A stretch of DNA of 64,000 bases. Source: Herbidospora cretacea. GTDB lineage: Bacteria > Actinomycetota > Actinomycetes > Streptosporangiales > Streptosporangiaceae. A model generated the notes under the pieces. The model saw only the letters and a list, made by a program, of their open reading frames with translations. It ran no database searches and had not been told where the DNA came from. Where the stretch lies: the NCBI RefSeq assembly GCF_001570605.1, contig NZ_BBXG01000022.1, forward strand, positions 62,001 to 126,000, given 5' to 3'. Positions 23,974 to 32,124 of the stretch are shown here, in pieces. The position numbers were made by a program, and so were the translations under genes. Numbering within the stretch: the stretch's first letter is position 1; every line of letters begins with the position of its first letter.

Positions 23974-25788
23974 ATGAACTTCTGCCTGAGTGACCTCGTG
24001 CCACCGCTGCGCTGGAGTGACGCTGCCGCCATCCTGGCCGGTCGGGCCGGACTGCCCGACGCCTGGTGGCGGTCCCTGCCGATGAGCCGGGTGCTGGCGG
24101 CCTTGGGTCCCGACGCGCTCGCCGAACTCCTCACCGACCTGACGCTCGACCACTGGCCCGCGGCGTCCGTGGGCGACGTGCTGCCCGCCCTTCACGTGCT
24201 CGACGCCGACGACGCCGACGACCCCCAGGTGGGGATCGCGCTCGACCGGGCCGGATCGTGGGCGGGGCTGCTGGCGCTGACCGGGCGGGAGCTGACCGAG
24301 CAGCCGTTCGTGAAGGCCCGGCCGCTGATCACCGCGCTCTACGCGGCCGTGCTGACCAAGCTCGCCGGGGGCGAGACGCCGGCGAAGCCGTCCTTCCCCG
24401 CCGAGGTCGCCGCCAAGATCCCCGTCGCGGTCCCCGCCGAAGAGCCCTATGAGACCAAGGCCGCGCTGAAGACGCCCTTCGTGCCCAAGGTCGAGACGAA
24501 GGCGCGGCTGAACGGCAGCGCGCGGGCGCCTTTCGAACCCAAGGCGGCGCCCGAGAGGCCCGTGGCCGAGGACGCCGCCGCCGACGGGCCGGCCACCTCC
24601 CCGCCCGCCGTGTCATCCGCCGTGTCATCCGCCGTGTCATCCGCTGTGTCATCCGCCGTGCCGCAGCCGCGTGAGGACGACGACCTCGACCTGCCCGACG
24701 TGATCGACCGGGTGTTCGCCTCGCTCGACGACCAGAGCTGGATGGTCGCGCAGAACCGGGTCTTCACCGACTCGCCGACCTCTCCCGAGTCCCTCTCCAA
24801 GCTGCTCGGCGTGCCCGCCGCCCAGGTCGAGGCGACCGAGCACGCCCTGCGCTCGCGCCTGCGGGAATGGGTCGCCTCGCCGGTGGCCGCCCGCTACCGC
24901 GCCTACCTGCTCAACCTGACCGACCTGCTGGGCGTGGCCGCGCCCAAGTCGCGCCTGGTGAACGCCGCCGAGTGGCACACCCGGGAGCTGCCCTCCCTCG
25001 ACGTGCTGGCGTGGCAGTTCGTGCTGGCCACGCTGCCCGGCTATCAGGTCTCGGGCGACTGGATCGTCCAGGGCGACCTGGCCGAGCTGCACGAACGGAC
25101 CCGCGCCCTGATCGTGAACGCCGACCGCCCGCCGACCGTGTCGCGGGCCCTCGAACTCGTCTCCACGCTCGGCATCCACCCCGAGGTCGCCAAGGAGTGG
25201 CTGGAGAACGTGCCGCAGCTGCGGATACAGAGTCCGAACGGCGCGGCCCCACCACCTGCTCCGGCCCCCCCGTCCTTCGGGCCCGCCGACGTCTCCCAGA
25301 CGCAGCGCTGCTTCCGCCAGCCCGACGGGCGCTGGTGGCTGCGGGTCGACGTCGACGGGGGCCACCTGGCCGGGACCGCCGTCGCGCTGCCCGAGGGCTT
25401 CGCCCTTTATCTGGGGTTGTCGCCAGGTGGCGAAAGAACGGTGCGCAGCGCCGCCGGAGACGTCACGATGACCTGGCGGGAGTCTCCCGCCATAGACTCA
25501 CTCGGCCGCATCCTCACCGAGGTCGCGGCCAAGGAGGGCAGCCACATCTTTCTCACCCTCTCCGACGAGGGCATGCTCAGGGTCCGCCATCTCCCCGCCG
25601 CCACCACCGGCGACACGATCGCGCGGGCGCTGCGCCTGGTCGGTTACACGGCCCCCGGCGGAACCTCTGACCAGGCCGACCGGGTGATCGCGACCCGGAT
25701 CGGCCTCACCGGGCCGACCACGCCCGACGAGCTGCGCGCCCACCTCCGAGAACGTGGGGACAGAGACCTGCTGTCCCTGCTGGGATAG
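23974..25788 (+). CDS. sigma-region-4-like protein A (paralogue of the gene at 27899)
   Basis: 604 residues from ATG 23974, chosen to match the paralogue's start (LSDLVPPLRW against LSDIVPPLRW) and because GGGGAT precedes it. The N-terminal domain (about 1-130) is helical. Residues about 130-235 are an Ala/Pro/Lys-rich linker containing four SSAV units encoded by a 12-bp tandem repeat. About 236-430 is the sigma-region-4-like helical core, here without a clear recognition helix (LSKLLGVPAAQVEATEHAL). The C-terminal domain (about 435-604) contains RCFRQPDGRWWLRVDV, HIFLTLSDEGMLRVRHLP and LRERGDRDLL, all shared with protein B. It lacks the two winged-helix-like units of protein B. It probably acts with the helicase 7 bases downstream. 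Biochemistry unknown. Confidence 0.75.
   Translation: MNFCLSDLVPPLRWSDAAAILAGRAGLPDAWWRSLPMSRVLAALGPDALAELLTDLTLDHWPAASVGDVLPALHVLDADDADDPQVGIALDRAGSWAGLLALTGRELTEQPFVKARPLITALYAAVLTKLAGGETPAKPSFPAEVAAKIPVAVPAEEPYETKAALKTPFVPKVETKARLNGSARAPFEPKAAPERPVAEDAAADGPATSPPAVSSAVSSAVSSAVSSAVPQPREDDDLDLPDVIDRVFASLDDQSWMVAQNRVFTDSPTSPESLSKLLGVPAAQVEATEHALRSRLREWVASPVAARYRAYLLNLTDLLGVAAPKSRLVNAAEWHTRELPSLDVLAWQFVLATLPGYQVSGDWIVQGDLAELHERTRALIVNADRPPTVSRALELVSTLGIHPEVAKEWLENVPQLRIQSPNGAAPPPAPAPPSFGPADVSQTQRCFRQPDGRWWLRVDVDGGHLAGTAVALPEGFALYLGLSPGGERTVRSAAGDVTMTWRESPAIDSLGRILTEVAAKEGSHIFLTLSDEGMLRVRHLPAATTGDTIARALRLVGYTAPGGTSDQADRVIATRIGLTGPTTPDELRAHLRERGDRDLLSLLG
24610..24657 (+). repeat. 12-bp tandem repeat inside sigma-like gene A
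   Basis: Four direct copies of GTGTCATCCGCC, the third with a single C-to-T change (GCT). Each encodes Val-Ser-Ser-Ala, so the repeat extends a flexible linker in frame. Near-identical copies suggest recent slippage, and copy number may differ between strains. Confidence 0.9.
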
Positions 25789-25795
25789 GCCCCCC

Positions 25796-27850
25796 ATGCC
25801 CCGCCTCGCCGTCTCCCTGGACTTCACGCAGGACCTCGCCGCACTGGCCCGGCCGGTGCGACGGGACGCCGTGGTCTCCGTCAGGCGGTTCCTGCACAAC
25901 TCGCCCGCCGGGCCGGTGCCCGAGCGCGTGCGCAACGCGCGCGACCCCCGGGTGACGACGTTACGCCTGGCCGACCGGCACCGCGCGGTGGCCGTGCGCC
26001 AGCGGGACGTCTACTGGCTGGTCACCGTCCTGCCCGACGCCGAGGCGTACACCTACGCCCAGCGGCACCGCTTCACCGTGAACTCCGCCATCGGCGTGAT
26101 CGAGGTCTGGGACGCCGAGGCGCTGGCCCGCGTCGAGCCCGCGCTCCGCCGGTCGGCCGCCGGGTCGGCTAAGCGCCTCTACGGCCACATCTGCGAGACC
26201 GACCTCATCGACATCGGCATCGACCAGGAACTCCTGCTCCCGATGGTCCGGATGATGGCCACCGACGCCCACCTGGCCGCCGTGGAACCGCTGCTGCCGG
26301 AGAGCCAGTACGCCCCCCTCGCCGTCCTGGCCCGCGGCGGGTCGCTGACCGACGCCTGGCGCGAGCTCGACGGCTGCCGGGTGACCTCGGTCGAGAACGT
26401 CGACGTCGACGACCTGGAAGGGGCGCTCCAGCGCTCCCCCGGCAAGGCCGCCTTCGCCGCCGACCGGGTCGAGCTCGACCGGGTGCTGACCAAGCCCCAC
26501 TGGTGCACGTTCCTCTATCCGCCGCAGCACACCTACGCCAACTGGCCGGTCTACGACCGCCCGGTCCTGGTCACCGGCGGCGCGGGCACCGGCAAGACGG
26601 TGATCTCCCTCCACCGGGCCGCCTTCCTGGCCAAGGAGAACACCGGGCCGATCCTGCTGACCACCTTCTCCCAGGTGCTGGCCAACGAGCTGTCGGCCAA
26701 GCTCGACCTGATCATCGACGACGAGATCGTGCGCAAGCGGGTCGAGGTCACCAACGTCGACCGGCTGGCCCACCGCATCGTCTCGGCCCACGAGGGCAAG
26801 GCCCCCACGCTGGTCGGCGACGTGACGAACCTGTGGGCCGAGGCGGCCGGCAGCCGCTTCGGCGCGGCGTTCCTGCTGCGCGAGTGGGAGCAGGTGATCC
26901 TCTCCCAGAACCTGCGGACGCTGGAGGAGTACCTGTCGGCCGAACGCCCCGGCCGGGGCGCGGAGCTGTCCCGGGAGATCCGCACCAACGTGTGGCGGGC
27001 GGTGGAACACGTCGAGGGCCGCCTGCGGGAGCAGGGCCGCCGGACCCTCCTCCAGCTCGCCTCGGAAGGCGCGGAGTTACTGGGACGCACGACCGACGTG
27101 CTCGAGAGCGACGCGCCGGGGCGGGAGCCGTACAAACACGTGGTGATCGACGAGGCGCAGGACCTGCACCCGGCGCAGTGGCGGCTGCTGAGGGCGGCGG
27201 TGCCGCCCGGCCCCAACGACATGTTCATCGTGGGCGACCCCCACCAGCGCATGTTCGACACCCGCGCGGCCCTGGCGGGCATGGGCATCCCGGTCCGCCG
27301 GTTCCACCTCAAGATCTCCTACCGGCTGCCGCACGAGATCCTCTCCTTCGGCGTCCGGCTGCGCGGCGGCGGCCCGGTCGACGGCCTGGTCGAGGGCGCG
27401 GCGGAGATGTACGGCTACCGCTCCACCGTCCACGGCCCGCGCCCGCTGGTGCGCGAGTACGTCTCCCAGGACGCCGAGATCAGCGGCCTGGTCGCCCACG
27501 TGAGCGACTGGCTGGCCGACGGCGTGGCCCCCGAGGAGATCGCGGTCTCGGCCCGCACGGTGGAGATCGTGCGGATGGCCAGAGCCGCCCTGCGTGACGC
27601 GGGCATCGAGGTGAAAGTCACGATGCTGCACGGCATGAAGGGGCTGGAGTTCCGGCGGGTGGCCGTGATAGGTGTCGCAGAGGGGATCATCCCGGCGCCC
27701 GACGCGCTCACTCCCGCCACCGAGGATCCGACGGCCCGAGCGCACGACCTGCAGCGAGAACGGGGGTTGCTCTATGTCGCGTGCACACGGGCGAACGAGC
27801 TGCTCTACGTGTCCTACTCGGGTCGGGCCAGTCCCTTCCTTCCCGCCTGA
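25796..27850 (+). CDS. UvrD/Rep-like helicase with N-terminal RelE/ParE-like domain
   Basis: 684 residues from ATG 25796. Residues 1-105 read like a RelE/ParE toxin fold (DFTQDLAALARPVRRDAV, RVTTLRLADRHRAVAVRQ, YWLVTVLPDAEAYTYAQRH). About 110-235 is an all-helical linker. The SF1 helicase core follows: Walker A GGAGTGKT (about 261-268), motif II VVIDEAQDLHPAQ (about 448-460), motif III FIVGDPHQRMF, motif IV SYRLPHEIL, motif V MLHGMKGLEF (about 609-618) and motif VI LLYVACTRANELL. All ATPase motifs are intact. It is too small for the full UvrD 1B/2B insertions. No RecB-type nuclease domain is seen. Flanked by two sigma-like paralogues on the same strand, it is the centre of a probable three-gene system acting on DNA or transcription complexes. 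Confidence 0.88.
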   Translation: MPRLAVSLDFTQDLAALARPVRRDAVVSVRRFLHNSPAGPVPERVRNARDPRVTTLRLADRHRAVAVRQRDVYWLVTVLPDAEAYTYAQRHRFTVNSAIGVIEVWDAEALARVEPALRRSAAGSAKRLYGHICETDLIDIGIDQELLLPMVRMMATDAHLAAVEPLLPESQYAPLAVLARGGSLTDAWRELDGCRVTSVENVDVDDLEGALQRSPGKAAFAADRVELDRVLTKPHWCTFLYPPQHTYANWPVYDRPVLVTGGAGTGKTVISLHRAAFLAKENTGPILLTTFSQVLANELSAKLDLIIDDEIVRKRVEVTNVDRLAHRIVSAHEGKAPTLVGDVTNLWAEAAGSRFGAAFLLREWEQVILSQNLRTLEEYLSAERPGRGAELSREIRTNVWRAVEHVEGRLREQGRRTLLQLASEGAELLGRTTDVLESDAPGREPYKHVVIDEAQDLHPAQWRLLRAAVPPGPNDMFIVGDPHQRMFDTRAALAGMGIPVRRFHLKISYRLPHEILSFGVRLRGGGPVDGLVEGAAEMYGYRSTVHGPRPLVREYVSQDAEISGLVAHVSDWLADGVAPEEIAVSARTVEIVRMARAALRDAGIEVKVTMLHGMKGLEFRRVAVIGVAEGIIPAPDALTPATEDPTARAHDLQRERGLLYVACTRANELLYVSYSGRASPFLPA

Positions 27851-27898
27851 TCCCCTAATCTGAACTGCGGATAAATTCCCCTTGCCGGTTGGACCTGC

Positions 27899-29728
27899 AT
27901 GAATTTGAGCCTGAGCGACATCGTGCCCCCCCTGCGCTGGACCGCGCCCAGCCAGGTGGAGCCGATCGCCAGCGATCCCGGCCTCCCGAACTCGTGGTGG
28001 CAGGCGCTCCCGATCGACCGCGCCTGCGCCACGGTCGGGCCGGCCCAGATCGCGGCCAAACTGGCCGATCTCACGTCCGCCTGCTGGGGTCACCTGATCC
28101 TCGGCGACATCATGCCGCTGCTGCGGTTCACCGCTCCGGCCGAGAGCCAGCGCACGCCGGGGAGCCGCGACAGCGTCCGCCTGCTGTTCGCCGGGGTGCT
28201 CGACCGGCTCATGGACACCGAGCCGCTCAACCCGCTGGCCAGCGTTCCCCCGGCCGTCCCCGAACGGCCCCTCCCGGAGATCATCGACGAGCTGTTCCAG
28301 CGGCTCGACGACCGCCAGCGCGCCATCGCCCGCGACCGGCTCTACGCCGAGCACCGCGCCACCCTCGACGAACTGGCGCAGCGGTTCTCCGTCACCCGCG
28401 AGCGCATCCGGCAGATCGAGCGCGACCTGCGCGACCACGTCGACAACTGGCTGCGCGGCCAGGAGGCCACCCCGCTCACCGCCCACCTGACCTGGCTGCG
28501 CACCCGGCTGGGCTCGGCCGTCCCGGCCGACGACCTGGCCGCCGCGGTGCCCTGGCACCGCACCGAACTGGGCACGCTCGGCATCCCGGCCTGGCGTTTC
28601 GTCCGCACGTTACTGACCGGCTACGACCAGGTCGACGGATGGCTCGTGGCCGGGGGCGCCGACGAGCTGCGGGAGAAGACGCGGCAGCTGTTCACCGACG
28701 GGCCCGTGCCGCTGGCCGAGGCGGTCGGCATGGTGGCGCAACTGGGCGTCCGTGAGGACGTCGGGGAGCGCTGGCTCGGGGCGGTGCCCCAGCTGCGGCT
28801 GCTCGAAGGCCATGTCGTGCCGTGGCCGAGGAGCGTCAACGACAAGGCCGAGGCGGTGCTGGCGGTGGCGGGCACGCCGCTGACGCCCGAGGAGATCCAG
28901 ACCCGGATCGGCGAGGACTACAGCCTCGTCGGCATCCGCAACCAGCTCACCGCCGACGAGCGGTTCCTCCGGCTCGACCGGAACAAATACGGCCTGGCCC
29001 GCTGGGGCGGCGAGGAGTACCTGGGCATCCGCGAGATGATCGCCCGCGAGATCGTGAAGGCCGGGGGCGAGGCGTCGGTCAACACGATCGTGGCCTCCCT
29101 CACCTCCCGCTACGAGGTGAGCGAGAGTTCCGTTCGCGCCTACGCGGGCGGCCCGGGTTTCGAGCGCACCCAGCGCGGCTGGATCCGCGTCGCGGGTGCC
29201 GAACCGGCCGACTACCAGCCGCGCCGCGACGTGTCGATGACCCGCCGCTGCTTCCGCAGCCGCGACGGCCGCTGGTGGCACCGGGTCGACGTGAACCCCG
29301 AGCACCTGCGCGGCTCGGGCTCCCCGCTGCCGACCGGGTTCGCGGCCCATCTCGGCATGGCGCCCGGCGGCCAGCTCACCGCGTCGACCCCGCAGGGGGA
29401 GGTGGTGATCTCGTGGCACAACCAGCCGACGATGGGCTCGATCCGCCCGATCCTGGCCGAGTACAACGCAGGGGAGGGCGACCACGTCTTCCTGACCGTC
29501 TCCGACGGCGGCGAGCTGCTCACCCGGTTCCTGCCGCAGGGCGCGGCCGGGCTGCCGCCGCTCAACAAGGCGCTCCACCTGATCGGCTACACCGCGCCGG
29601 TCGCCTCCGAGGCCGAGGGCCTGCGGCTGATCGGGGCCCGCATCGGGCTGCCCGACGGCGCGGGCAAGGACGATGTGCTCGGAAGGCTGAGAGAACGTGG
29701 AGATCGCGACATTCTTCTCTATCTGTAA
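27899..29728 (+). CDS. sigma-region-4-like protein B with winged-helix-like units
   Basis: 609 residues. Residues about 1-115 match protein A's N-terminus (LSDIVPPLRWTAPSQ). About 120-190 contain a near-perfect sigma-70 region 4 helix-turn-helix (LDELAQRFSVTRERIRQIER), used by primary sigma factors to bind -35 boxes. About 190-305 is a helical part shared with protein A. About 310-430 hold two winged-helix-like units (VAGTPLTPEEIQTRIGEDYS; GGEASVNTIVASLTSRYEV, each followed by R-x-x-GW/YG). The C-terminal domain (about 440-609) is shared with protein A. Region 2 of sigma factors is absent, so it is not a complete sigma factor. It starts 48 bases after the helicase and is probably the DNA-binding part of the cassette. 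Confidence 0.78.
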   Translation: MNLSLSDIVPPLRWTAPSQVEPIASDPGLPNSWWQALPIDRACATVGPAQIAAKLADLTSACWGHLILGDIMPLLRFTAPAESQRTPGSRDSVRLLFAGVLDRLMDTEPLNPLASVPPAVPERPLPEIIDELFQRLDDRQRAIARDRLYAEHRATLDELAQRFSVTRERIRQIERDLRDHVDNWLRGQEATPLTAHLTWLRTRLGSAVPADDLAAAVPWHRTELGTLGIPAWRFVRTLLTGYDQVDGWLVAGGADELREKTRQLFTDGPVPLAEAVGMVAQLGVREDVGERWLGAVPQLRLLEGHVVPWPRSVNDKAEAVLAVAGTPLTPEEIQTRIGEDYSLVGIRNQLTADERFLRLDRNKYGLARWGGEEYLGIREMIAREIVKAGGEASVNTIVASLTSRYEVSESSVRAYAGGPGFERTQRGWIRVAGAEPADYQPRRDVSMTRRCFRSRDGRWWHRVDVNPEHLRGSGSPLPTGFAAHLGMAPGGQLTASTPQGEVVISWHNQPTMGSIRPILAEYNAGEGDHVFLTVSDGGELLTRFLPQGAAGLPPLNKALHLIGYTAPVASEAEGLRLIGARIGLPDGAGKDDVLGRLRERGDRDILLYL

Positions 29729-29775
29729 AGAAGGTTTGTGGGACGATCGTTCCTCCGCACGGGGAAGGATCATGA

Positions 29776-30738
29776 ATGTACGCCGCTTTGTTACTGGTCG
29801 CGACGACGACCGTGATGGGGGCCGACGTCAGCAACTGGACCGGTGACGTCGACTGGACCGACGTGAAGGGCAAGGGCGCGGAATTCGTGTTCGTGCACGC
29901 CACGGAGGGTCCCAACTACAAGAGCCCGAGATTCGGCACGCAGTTCGCGGGGGCCCAGACCGAGGGCCTCTACCGGGGGGCCTACCACTTCGCCCAGCCA
30001 CACGAGTCGGGCGGCCGGGAGCAGGCCGACTTCTTCGTCCGCAACGGGGGCAACTGGACCGCCGACGGACGGACGCTGCCCGGGGTGCTGGACGTCGAGG
30101 ACAACCCCTACAACAACCGCAACGGCCTCAACAGCTGCTACGGCCTCGACCAGGCCGAGATGGTCACCTGGATCGGCGACTGGCTGTCCCGCTACAAGGC
30201 GTGGACCAAGCGCGACGCGATCATCTACACCACCACCTCCTGGTGGAAGACCTGCACCGGCGACACGAAGAAGTTCGCCAAGAACCCGCTCTGGATCGCC
30301 CGCTGGGGCAGCGACCCGGGCGAGCTGCCGGCCGCGTGGAAGAACTGGACGTTCTGGCAGAAGGACGAGAAGGCCGGCCACGCCGGCGGTTCCGACGCGT
30401 TCAACGGCTCGCTGTCGCAGCTCCACGCGTTGGCCGACCCGCCGGTCCGCATCCTGATCTCGGGGGGCGCCAAGAGCCGGTCGCAGTACGTCCTGAAGAT
30501 CTCCAACACCGGCGCGAAGCTCGCCACGAAGATCGACATCTCGGGCAAGACCTTCGGCAACAACCGCCTCACCTACGCGCCGAGGGCCTGCAAGCGGACC
30601 GCCACCACGGTCAAGTGCACGATCAACAGCCTGGCCCCCGGCAAGAGCGCCACCTTCAAGTTCTCCACCAGGCCCAGGGGCACCAAGCCGGTCGGGATCA
30701 ACTTCCTGGTCGGCCGGACCAAGGTCACCCTCAAGTAA
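29776..30738 (+). CDS. GH25-family lysozyme (muramidase)
   Basis: 320 residues from ATG 29776, with AAGGA at 29765-29769 placed correctly for it. Residues about 1-16 (MYAALLLVATTTVMGA) serve as a short signal peptide lacking the usual positive N-terminus. The GH25 barrel spans about 16-205, with the conserved start GADVSNWTGDVDW, the acidic pair LDVEDN (catalytic Asp/Glu) and WIARWGSDPG. The enzyme cuts beta-1,4 bonds between MurNAc and GlcNAc. The C-terminal ~105 residues are beta-sandwich-like (VLKISNTGAKLATKIDISG), a possible wall-binding or structural domain with two Cys. It lies 47 bases after the sigma-like cassette on the same strand; a functional link is uncertain. Confidence 0.85.
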   Translation: MYAALLLVATTTVMGADVSNWTGDVDWTDVKGKGAEFVFVHATEGPNYKSPRFGTQFAGAQTEGLYRGAYHFAQPHESGGREQADFFVRNGGNWTADGRTLPGVLDVEDNPYNNRNGLNSCYGLDQAEMVTWIGDWLSRYKAWTKRDAIIYTTTSWWKTCTGDTKKFAKNPLWIARWGSDPGELPAAWKNWTFWQKDEKAGHAGGSDAFNGSLSQLHALADPPVRILISGGAKSRSQYVLKISNTGAKLATKIDISGKTFGNNRLTYAPRACKRTATTVKCTINSLAPGKSATFKFSTRPRGTKPVGINFLVGRTKVTLK

Positions 30739-30748
30739 CCTCGGAAGC

Positions 30749-31447
30749 ATGCTGCGGCTCTATGACACCCGTCACCGGCTCGTAGAGCCGCTCCTTCCGT
30801 CCGGCTCGCGCTCGCTGCGCCTGTACGTCAACCAGCCCGACCTGCGCGCCTCCCTGCTGGCCGACCTGGTCCGCCGGGTGCTGGAACGGTCGAGCGTCCG
30901 GGTCGCCGCCCAGCAGAGCCCCGTCGACGACGAGGCGTCGCTGCGCGCCGACACCCTGGCCCTCGGCATCCGGCCGGTCGACCACCAGCCGCTCCCGTCC
31001 CGCCCGATCGACCTGCTGATCGGCCCGGCCGCCGAGGTCACCGCGGCCCGCTGGGCCGTGGGCGAGCCGCTCCTGTTCGACCGCCCGCTCGGCGACGTGG
31101 CCGCGGCGGGCCTGGACCCCCTGTCGGTACGGCTCGCGCTGATGGAGCGCCACTACCGCGACCCGCTGACCCTCACCTGGGACACCCTCCGCGAGGCCGA
31201 CCAGACCATCCGCGGCTGGCGCGGCGAGGTGGCGGCCTGGGCCGAGTCCCTCAGCGCCCCCATCGCCACGCCCTACTCCGCCGCCCTGACCGAGGCCTTC
31301 GAAGACGACCTCGACACCCCGAAGGCCCTGAAGGTCCTCCGCGACCTGGCCGAAGACCCCGACGTGCCCCCGGGCGCCAAGTTCGAGACCGCCATGCACG
31401 CCGACCACATCCTGGCCCTCGACCTGGCCATCGAGATCGGCAGATAG
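30749..31447 (+). CDS. cysteinyl-tRNA-synthetase-like protein without catalytic motifs
   Basis: 232 residues. The start, MLRLYDTRHRLVEPL followed by SLRLYVNQPD, mirrors the beginning of CysRS/MshC proteins (LRLYDT...V..YVCGPTVYD). The C-terminal third (EAFEDDLDTPKALKVLRDLA) mirrors the CysRS helical FNTP.AL region. The HIGH and KMSKS nucleotide-binding motifs and the zinc Cys/His ligands are all missing, and the length is half of CysRS, so aminoacylation is not possible. The middle may be a collapsed Rossmann remnant. It may be a regulatory or binding subunit, or simply a decaying paralogue, yet codon use and frame are intact. Genes for mycothiol synthesis (mshB) lie 2 kb away. Confidence 0.7.
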   Translation: MLRLYDTRHRLVEPLLPSGSRSLRLYVNQPDLRASLLADLVRRVLERSSVRVAAQQSPVDDEASLRADTLALGIRPVDHQPLPSRPIDLLIGPAAEVTAARWAVGEPLLFDRPLGDVAAAGLDPLSVRLALMERHYRDPLTLTWDTLREADQTIRGWRGEVAAWAESLSAPIATPYSAALTEAFEDDLDTPKALKVLRDLAEDPDVPPGAKFETAMHADHILALDLAIEIGR

Positions 31448-31448
31448 C

Positions 31449-31466
31449 TGCTAGCGGATTGCTAGC
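31449..31466. promoter_or_regulatory. TGCTAGC direct repeats, probable VapBC operator
   Basis: TGCTAGC occurs twice, starting 11 bases apart (31449-31455, 31460-31466), i.e. one helical turn. Each contains the palindrome GCTAGC. The pair lies 8 bases before the antitoxin ATG. Tandem palindromes of this kind are typical binding sites for ribbon-helix-helix antitoxins that repress their own operon. Confidence 0.6.
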
Positions 31467-31474
31467 ATGATTCC

Positions 31475-31741
31475 ATGTCGGGAGTCATCTACATCCGGGA
31501 CGTCGACGACGACGTCATCGAGAAACTGAAGCAACTGGCGGCCGAGGCGCACATGTCGTTGTCCGCCTACGCGGCCCAGCAACTCGCGATCGTGGCCCGG
31601 CGGCCCAGCAACACCGATGTGATGCGGAAGGCCGGGGAACTCGCCGCCGCCCGGCGCGCGCGGGGAGAGGTCTCCCCCACGACCGAAGAGATCGTGGCGG
31701 CCGTCCGCGCCGACCGTGACCGGCACGAGGGGCCCGCGTGA
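31475..31741 (+). CDS. vapB: ribbon-helix-helix antitoxin (FitA/VapB type)
   Basis: 88 residues. The N-terminus (VIYIRDVDDDVIEKLKQLA, then HMSLSAYAAQQL) is a ribbon-helix-helix DNA-binding unit of the FitA class. The C-terminal half is charged (ARRARGEVSPTTEEIVAAV) and should wrap around the toxin. It overlaps the following PIN toxin gene by 4 bases (GTGA), the standard antitoxin-first arrangement. Two TGCTAGC palindromes in the promoter are the likely operator. Starts at ATG 31475; an ATG at 31467 is out of frame. Confidence 0.9.
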   Translation: MSGVIYIRDVDDDVIEKLKQLAAEAHMSLSAYAAQQLAIVARRPSNTDVMRKAGELAAARRARGEVSPTTEEIVAAVRADRDRHEGPA

Positions 31742-32124
31742 TCGTCGACTCATCGGCGCTGGTCGAGGCGTTCGTCTCGACCGACCCGGACGGTGATCTG
31801 CTCAAGGCGCTGTCGGGAGAGCTGTACGCGCCCCATCTGCTCGAACTCGAGTTCTGCTCGGTCCTGCGGGGGCTCGTGCTCGGCGGCAAGCTCGACGAGA
31901 CGCGGGCCGAGGCGGCTCGGCGGCTCTACGCCGAGACGTGGATCCAGCTCCAGCCGGTGACCGGCCTGATGGACCGGATATGGGAGCTCCGGCACAACTT
32001 CACCCCCTATGACGCCGCCTACATCGTGCTGGCCGAGGCGCTGGATCTGCCTCTGGTCACCTGCGACGCCAAGCTCGCCCAGAAGGGCGGCAACCACGGC
32101 GCCCAGGTGCTGCTGTTCAGTTGA
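31738..32124 (+). CDS. vapC: PIN-domain ribonuclease toxin (VapC)
   Basis: 128 residues from GTG 31738. The PIN acidic residues are visible: D4 in MIVDSSALVEAF, the glutamate in LLELEFCSVLRG, and the aspartates in TPYDAAYIVLAEAL and LVTCDAKLA. VapC toxins cut specific RNAs, often initiator tRNA or 23S rRNA, when freed from VapB. All catalytic residues seem present, so it should be active. Coupled to the antitoxin by a GTGA overlap. The tail overlaps the convergent membrane-protein gene by 8 bases. Confidence 0.92.
   Translation: MIVDSSALVEAFVSTDPDGDLLKALSGELYAPHLLELEFCSVLRGLVLGGKLDETRAEAARRLYAETWIQLQPVTGLMDRIWELRHNFTPYDAAYIVLAEALDLPLVTCDAKLAQKGGNHGAQVLLFS

Noticed and set aside
24610-24657. 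Short repeat array considered as CRISPR
   Set aside because: 12-bp units without spacers, inside a coding frame; no cas genes in the window.
28822-29775. 317-residue plus-strand frame overlapping sigma-like gene B
   Set aside because: Shifted frame of gene B, Arg/Pro-rich. It ends just before the GH25 start by chance.
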